DNA of 10,183 bases, taken from assembly GCA_023398335.1 (NCBI GenBank), contig JAEWSJ010000004.1:1-10183 (forward strand), read 5' to 3'. The position numbers and the translations under genes were made by a program. Numbering within the stretch: position 1 is the stretch's first letter; each line of letters starts with the position of its first letter. Origin of the DNA: Bacillota bacterium (lineage in GTDB: Bacteria > Bacillota_I > Bacilli_A > RFN20 > CAG-288). Below are positions 6,760-10,183 of the stretch, piece after piece. The notes under the pieces were generated by a model, which was not told the DNA's origin, did not search any database, and was given only the letters and a program-made list of their open reading frames with translations.

Positions 6760-8591
6760 AATTCACCTCCATTACCATCAAAGTTGAGTTCAGGCTGAAA
6801 AAAATGTTCACTTTTTAAAGAAGAATGTGCCAGCCCATCCACCTTGGCCAATGCTTCCGGCAAAAACTTAGGTTTGCGTTTGGGCAACACTTTCTTATAA
6901 GCGTCATAAATTGCAGCAGGCAATGCACAAAGCTTCACCTTATCTACAACCTCTATAAATTCATCATCAAAAGCGTAACTACTCGGAGAAAAAAGGTAAA
7001 TCATAATTTTTTCTTTTTCCAAAGGCATTGATTGCAGCAGTTCTATAATGAATGGAATTACTCGTTCGTCATAGATAACCAACATTTTTCGTTCTCCTTC
7101 CTCAAAATAGCGAGCGAACTTTACAGGCAGTTTCTTGCCTGCAAATAGTTTTTCTGTATAAATATCATTCTTTATGCAAAGTAAATCTGTGGACGCTACA
7201 ACCAAGGCGCGCATATTGCGTGGCGTTTGATCACGAGAGATGAAGTCCGTTTTATAATAACGGAGAGTATTGGACTTCAGTCCTTCTACTTCATCACCTT
7301 TTGGCGTTGTATAACCGTTTATAACTCGTTTATTACGTTCATATGTAACTTCTTCGCAAATATTATTCTCATTATTAGTTACAAGAATGCATTTACGGTG
7401 TCCGCCATCTTCAGAGTTTAATTTCATTGTTGCATGAAGGGTTGTACCGCTACCAGCGAAAAAATCAAGGATGGTAATATTCTTATTCTCCCAAAAAGGC
7501 ATCTTAGATAAATACGAGATTAAAGAAGTTGGTTTAGCATAATTAAAATCAAGGTTTAACTCTCTGATTTCTTTTTGGGCCTCTTCGTTTGTACCCACTA
7601 AAACTTCGTCATCAATAATGTTAGATGGAATCTTTGTTGACTTACTACTTTTTTGAAAACGTGGTGAAAACTGAAATGATTTAATTAAAAAATAAGTACC
7701 CTCAGAAACTTCTCTATTAAGATTCTTCTGTCCCCACTTAAAATTCCCCTTAGCTTTAAAAGCATTTTTATTTCTACCATTTTCTACTATTACACCATCA
7801 ATTAAATCTATTTTATATGAGTTTTTAGCTATATAGACTCCGTCTGGAATGTTAAAATGCACTGAATTCATTGGAAATTCTAAAATTCCAAGTGGATTAC
7901 CTGAATTTAATAACGGAACATCTCCGCCATTTATATAACCTTGAGCATAGGTTCTTTGAGGTAAATCTTTATTCTGATAACAAAGAACATATTCTAGCTT
8001 CCTTCTAATTTTATAGGACAAAGCTGGAGGAGTACTGGTACGTTTCCAAAAGTAAACACCTACAAAGTTATTAGGTAAAAATATTTCATCGCACAACAAT
8101 TTTAATTGTGCTTGTTCATTGTCATCAATAGAAATAAATACAACCCCTTCATCTGACAAAAGTTTTTTTGCGATATTCAATCGTTTACTCATAAATGAAA
8201 GCCATTTGGAGTGTCTATAGCCATCTTCGATATCAACAAAAGAATCATTGTAAACAAAATCCTTATTCCCTGTATTATAAGGAGGATCAATATAAATCAC
8301 ATCTATCTTTCCTTCATGTGTATAACTAAGAGTAGTGAGAGCTTCCAAATTATCACCTTCAATAAGAATATGATTTGGGGCATCCTTATCCTCACTAATA
8401 AGAGCACGTTCTTTTACCTCTTTCAACACAGGTAACTCATCCCTGAGACGTTCCTCTACATCTTCCGGCTTATCTTCCCACACTAAACCATATTTCTTTT
8501 GCTTACGCAATAAATCTATTAAGGCTGATTTTTCATCACTAGTTAGCCCTTCAATAGTTCGCATTTTGTTTACAAGTGCATTTTTATCCAT
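6756..8591 (-). CDS. mod: Type III DNA methyltransferase Mod subunit
   Basis: This 611-residue protein is a beta-class amino-methyltransferase, the order of motifs being catalytic DPPYNTG at 102-108 first and the S-adenosylmethionine-binding DFFAGSGTT at 376-384 later. Between them (about 175-350) lies the variable target-recognition region that would set the DNA specificity. The order, length and a following res gene identify a type III Mod, which methylates adenine N6 on one strand of a short asymmetric site and also guides Res to unmethylated sites. Adenine rather than cytosine as target is taken from the family, not seen. All catalytic residues are present, so it should be active. The ATG at 8591 lies 28 nt after the regulator's stop and lacks a clear Shine-Dalgarno sequence, unlike the next genes. 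I see no simple-sequence repeat in the gene that would give phase variation. The recognised sequence cannot be predicted. Confidence 0.93.
   Translation of the reverse strand: MDKNALVNKMRTIEGLTSDEKSALIDLLRKQKKYGLVWEDKPEDVEERLRDELPVLKEVKERALISEDKDAPNHILIEGDNLEALTTLSYTHEGKIDVIYIDPPYNTGNKDFVYNDSFVDIEDGYRHSKWLSFMSKRLNIAKKLLSDEGVVFISIDDNEQAQLKLLCDEIFLPNNFVGVYFWKRTSTPPALSYKIRRKLEYVLCYQNKDLPQRTYAQGYINGGDVPLLNSGNPLGILEFPMNSVHFNIPDGVYIAKNSYKIDLIDGVIVENGRNKNAFKAKGNFKWGQKNLNREVSEGTYFLIKSFQFSPRFQKSSKSTKIPSNIIDDEVLVGTNEEAQKEIRELNLDFNYAKPTSLISYLSKMPFWENKNITILDFFAGSGTTLHATMKLNSEDGGHRKCILVTNNENNICEEVTYERNKRVINGYTTPKGDEVEGLKSNTLRYYKTDFISRDQTPRNMRALVVASTDLLCIKNDIYTEKLFAGKKLPVKFARYFEEGERKMLVIYDERVIPFIIELLQSMPLEKEKIMIYLFSPSSYAFDDEFIEVVDKVKLCALPAAIYDAYKKVLPKRKPKFLPEALAKVDGLAHSSLKSEHFFQPELNFDGNGGEL
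6764..6770 (-). promoter_or_regulatory. Shine-Dalgarno site of the 68-residue gene
   Basis: GGAGGTG on the minus strand, 4 nt before the ATG at 6759 and within the 3' end of mod. It is the main reason to accept this short frame as a real gene. Confidence 0.7.
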
Positions 8592-8619
8592 TACTTCAAT
8601 GTTATTTTCAGATTGCTCT

Positions 8620-8862
8620 TTATTTCACAAACCTTACAGTTTGAATACTCTCGTCCAAAGAAGAATTCAAAAGATCTTTCACGTCTACTTCCAGTGCATT
8701 GGCTATCTGTAATAGTATTTCCAAACCAGATTGGAATGTATTTTTGCACCACTTTAAAACAGTAGCAAGATCTTTATATAACTGTTCTGCCAGCCACTTA
8801 TTAGTTCTCTTCTTCTCTACAAGAACCACCTTTATTCTATTTATATCTTTTGTCGTTTCCAT
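8620..8862 (-). CDS. XRE/Cro-type helix-turn-helix regulator
   Basis: An 80-residue one-domain protein with the XRE fold over residues 7-66: INRIKVVLVEKKRTNKWLAEQL (helices 1-2), a recognition-helix region LATVLKWC, and the C-terminal LLQIANALEVDVKDLL. Close relatives in Bacteroides defence operons, as I remember them, read GKDPATVSKWC where this one has YKDLATVLKWC, so three normally conserved turn and recognition positions are changed; DNA binding may be altered or lost. The open frame runs up to 8928, but I choose the ATG at 8862 (METTKDINRI) because a promoter -7 element lies inside the longer frame and the first 22 residues do not resemble the family. It is first in the operon, 28 nt before mod, and probably represses its own promoter to limit restriction activity; that role is inferred from position. 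Confidence 0.85.
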   Translation of the reverse strand: METTKDINRIKVVLVEKKRTNKWLAEQLYKDLATVLKWCKNTFQSGLEILLQIANALEVDVKDLLNSSLDESIQTVRFVK

Positions 8863-8890
8863 TTTTTTTGATATTATTTTCAGCTCTTTA

Positions 8891-8898
8891 CAAAGATA
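8891..8898 (-). promoter_or_regulatory. Putative Bacteroides-type -7 promoter element of the operon
   Basis: On the minus strand this reads TATCTTTG, an exact match to the Bacteroides -7 consensus TAnnTTTG. Transcription would start near 8884, giving a leader of about 20 nt before the regulator's ATG at 8862. A good -33 TTTG at the usual 19-21 nt spacing is not present (the nearest TTTG is 27 nt away), so the promoter is likely weak or activator-dependent, or the match is fortuitous. Confidence 0.5.
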
Positions 8899-9241
8899 TA
8901 GATTATGGTTTAAAGTAACATCATTCAAAAAAAATATTTTGCTATAAAATTAGCGTATTGCCTCATTGAATTTATGATATAACACGCCAATAGAATTATT
9001 CATTCTTGCTATTTACGAGTTAAATATATACTTATTAAACTTTTGTATATATTTTAATTTTCTCACTAATTCGTAGATTATAAAAAAATCCCGTATAGCA
9101 ATAAAAAGATCCAACAAATACATATAAATTAATATCAAAAGATAAGTTAACCCATACAAATTAGCGTCTAAATTAGCGTAGCACCTAGTGCAATCATAAA
9201 AGACAGCTTACTGTAGATCTGTATAAAACTTGAAATACAAT
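8899..9241. other. AT-rich non-coding region upstream of the operon
   Basis: About 340 bp with no convincing gene on either strand; reading frames are short and broken. It is very AT-rich, contains three copies of ATTAGCG (8949, 9160 and 9172) and a small GCAC-CTA-GTGC hairpin at 9181-9191. It lies between the operon's promoter and the stop of the broken membrane-protein gene, which is read in the same direction. No tRNA, attachment site or long repeat was recognised. Confidence 0.5.
8949..9178 (+). repeat. Three dispersed ATTAGCG direct repeats
   Basis: ATTAGCGTATTGCC begins at 8949; a tandem pair in AAATTAGCGTCTAAATTAGCGTA covers 9158-9180, with cores at 9160 and 9172 spaced 12 bp apart. 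Related copies lie at 361-367 (ATTAGCGCA) and 9864-9873 (ATTTAGCGTA), all in the same orientation and all outside genes. They could be protein-binding sites or remnants of mobile-element ends; five short matches in AT-rich DNA are only modest evidence. Confidence 0.35.
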
Positions 9242-9851
9242 TTATTTTATATAATAACTATTTACATCTTCAAATGGCATATTTTCATAACAATTAAGAG
9301 TGATATTGTATATCTTACATGACCCATAAGATCGTGTTTTTGGAATCCCAGTTAAATTACTGTGTTTAACATCTACTATTATACTTGTTTTGCCTATTAG
9401 TCCTTTTCTGTCTATGAATATTCTAATATCAAACATATTACCTAATCTCCTAGTTGATGGTGATTTATCTAGAATTCTAAATGGATTTGGTATTTTTGAT
9501 GAGTCATTTTTTACAGCATCGTAACATTCCCATTCAGCATTCGCTATCAACTGTTTGCAACTGTCGTTTCCAAAAAAAAGTAACATTGTTTCTTTTTAGT
9601 GTAATTTTATGTTTTGTGCTTAAATAAAACAATACTTCGGTTGAATCGTTGCAAACCGAAAATAACGTATCCCTATATTCAACAGCTCCAGAATTATCTA
9701 TTGGATCTGGCCCGAATATTGGATCGTATATTGCATAAAAAACAATCATTACTAATACAAAACCGGCAAATGGCATTTTTAATACGCCCAATAAAATAAG
9801 TAATCCGTATTTATCCCAAAATCCAGGATTGTTGTTTTTATTTTCTTCCAT
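9242..9851 (-). pseudogene. Frameshifted small membrane protein of unknown function
   Basis: Two overlapping minus-strand frames read as one gene. The first (ATG at 9851, stop at 9534) encodes a polar start MEENKNNNPGFWDKYG, one transmembrane segment (about residues 16-42) and an outside-facing domain ending near TLKRNNVTFF. The second, in the +1 frame and ending at 9242, continues with GNDSCKQLIANAEWECYDAV and a strand-rich tail containing two Cys. The change occurs at a run of eight T (minus strand; A8 at 9572-9579). With seven T the two would join into a protein of about 202 residues. It may be a pseudogene, a sequencing error or a slippage switch. I recognise no family; the tail is loosely like small surface or lipoprotein-type domains, too weak to assign. 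It is read in the same direction as the defence operon but is separated from it by about 380 bp. Confidence 0.6.
9572..9579. repeat. Homopolymer A8/T8 at the frame change
   Basis: A run of eight A on the plus strand (T on the coding strand) at the exact point where the two halves of the small membrane-protein gene fall into different frames. A length of seven would restore one open frame. Confidence 0.75.
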
Positions 9852-9928
9852 AAACAGACATTAATTTAGCGTAATGCAGCCATTTACTATTTAACTAAAT
9901 GGTTCAATTATAACAAGGCACCGTAAAG
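9852..9928. other. Spacer with a short inverted repeat
   Basis: This 77-bp spacer lies between two minus-strand genes. It holds a 7-bp inverted repeat CCATTTA (9880-9886) / TAAATGG (9896-9902) with a 9-nt loop but no U-tract, and another TTTAGCGTA element at 9865-9873. The right boundary of the AT-rich island probably falls here, since base composition changes sharply just beyond it. Confidence 0.4.
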
Positions 9929-10183
9929 CTACTCTTTTTTCACCACAAAATAAACTTTCCCCTCACTACATCGTCGTGAAATAACACCAATGCGGGTGAG
10001 CAAACGGCCAAAGTGCACAATCTTACCGGTGCTGAGCCGCAAAGCACTCTTGCGGAGAATGTGTTCCAATATGCCCACGGCAAGCAACCACTCGCCTTCT
10101 TCGTTCTTTTTGGCGGGGCGGAAATATTGATGAAACAATTCTTCCAGAGGTGATACTTCCTGAAAATCTTGGTTGTGCGTGGT
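9929..10183 (-). CDS. VirE/DUF3874-like protein, C-terminal fragment
   Basis: The frame is open from the right edge to a TAG at 9931-9929, giving 84 residues of the C-terminus of a longer protein; the TTG at 10138 is an internal Leu, not a start. The fragment contains ELFHQYFRPA, then EGEWLLAVGILEHI, a basic KSALRLSTGKIVHFGRLLTR helix region and a final strand SEGKVYFVV. I associate this with the C-terminal domain (DUF3874) that follows the VirE primase/ATPase-like domains in proteins common in Bacteroides genomes; the name is from memory and the fragment is too short for certainty. Layout suggests a winged-helix-like DNA-binding end. Its higher G+C than the genes to its left suggests that it belongs to older chromosomal DNA or to a different element. 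Confidence 0.6.
   Translation of the reverse strand, partial: TTHNQDFQEVSPLEELFHQYFRPAKKNEEGEWLLAVGILEHILRKSALRLSTGKIVHFGRLLTRIGVISRRCSEGKVYFVVKKE

Noticed and set aside
6756..8591. Phase-variable mod gene of the kind known from some pathogens.
   Set aside because: No tandem tetra- or pentanucleotide repeat or long homopolymer was seen in the coding region.
8863..8928. Extra 22 residues at the start of the XRE regulator.
   Set aside because: They do not resemble the family and contain the likely -7 promoter element on the DNA.
282..9154. Inverted 9-bp match TGGGTTAAC (282-290) and GTTAACCCA (9146-9154) flanking the operon, considered as element ends.
   Set aside because: It is built around the palindrome GTTAAC, and a 9-bp match is expected by chance among so many positions in AT-rich DNA; no duplication lies next to it.
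9181..9216. Small hairpins GCAC-CTA-GTGC and ACAG-CTTA-CTGT as a terminator for the membrane-protein gene.
   Set aside because: Stems are only 4 bp and the T-rich tails are poor; not enough to call.
237..10183. CRISPR array, tRNA, rRNA or insertion sequence.
   Set aside because: No regularly spaced repeats, no cloverleaf, and no transposase or integrase motif was found on either strand.

Overview
The window looks like an accessory island in the chromosome of a member of the Bacteroidales, most likely Bacteroides or a close relative. Three things point there: the tail of a nitronate monooxygenase of the kind common in that order at the left edge, the tail of a VirE/DUF3874-type protein at the right edge, and a Bacteroides-style -7 promoter element (TATCTTTG) in front of the regulator gene. 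Taxonomy is inferred from protein character only. By eye, the two edge fragments are richer in G+C than the 9.7 kb between them, which fits horizontally acquired DNA set between older genes.

Layout, left to right. (1) 1-236: end of a plus-strand nitronate monooxygenase gene and a strong hairpin terminator that can work in both directions. (2) 375-8862: a compact minus-strand operon read right to left: small XRE-type regulator, type III DNA methyltransferase (Mod), a 68-residue unknown, type III helicase-nuclease (Res), a 78-residue unknown, a DndD-like SMC ATPase, and a HerA-like ATPase whose N-terminus resembles DndE. Genes overlap or lie within about 30 bp of one another, and three of them have consensus Shine-Dalgarno sequences. 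(3) 8863-9241: AT-rich non-coding DNA with the operon's likely promoter and three short ATTAGCG repeats. (4) 9242-9851: a small one-transmembrane protein gene of unknown function, broken by a +1 frame change at a run of eight T. (5) 9929-10183: the C-terminal end of the VirE/DUF3874-like gene, cut by the window edge.

The centre of interest is the seven-gene operon. It joins a complete type III restriction-modification pair (beta-class adenine methyltransferase plus DEAH helicase with a PD-(D/E)XK nuclease) to two ATPases related to the Dnd phosphorothioation system. The genes that make phosphorothioate (DndA cysteine desulfurase, DndC PAPS-reductase-like, DndB) are absent. The simplest reading is an anti-phage system in which Mod marks self DNA by methylation, and Res together with the SMC-like and HerA-like motors senses or destroys unmarked DNA. 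The domain assignments are read from motifs; the joint mechanism is inference.
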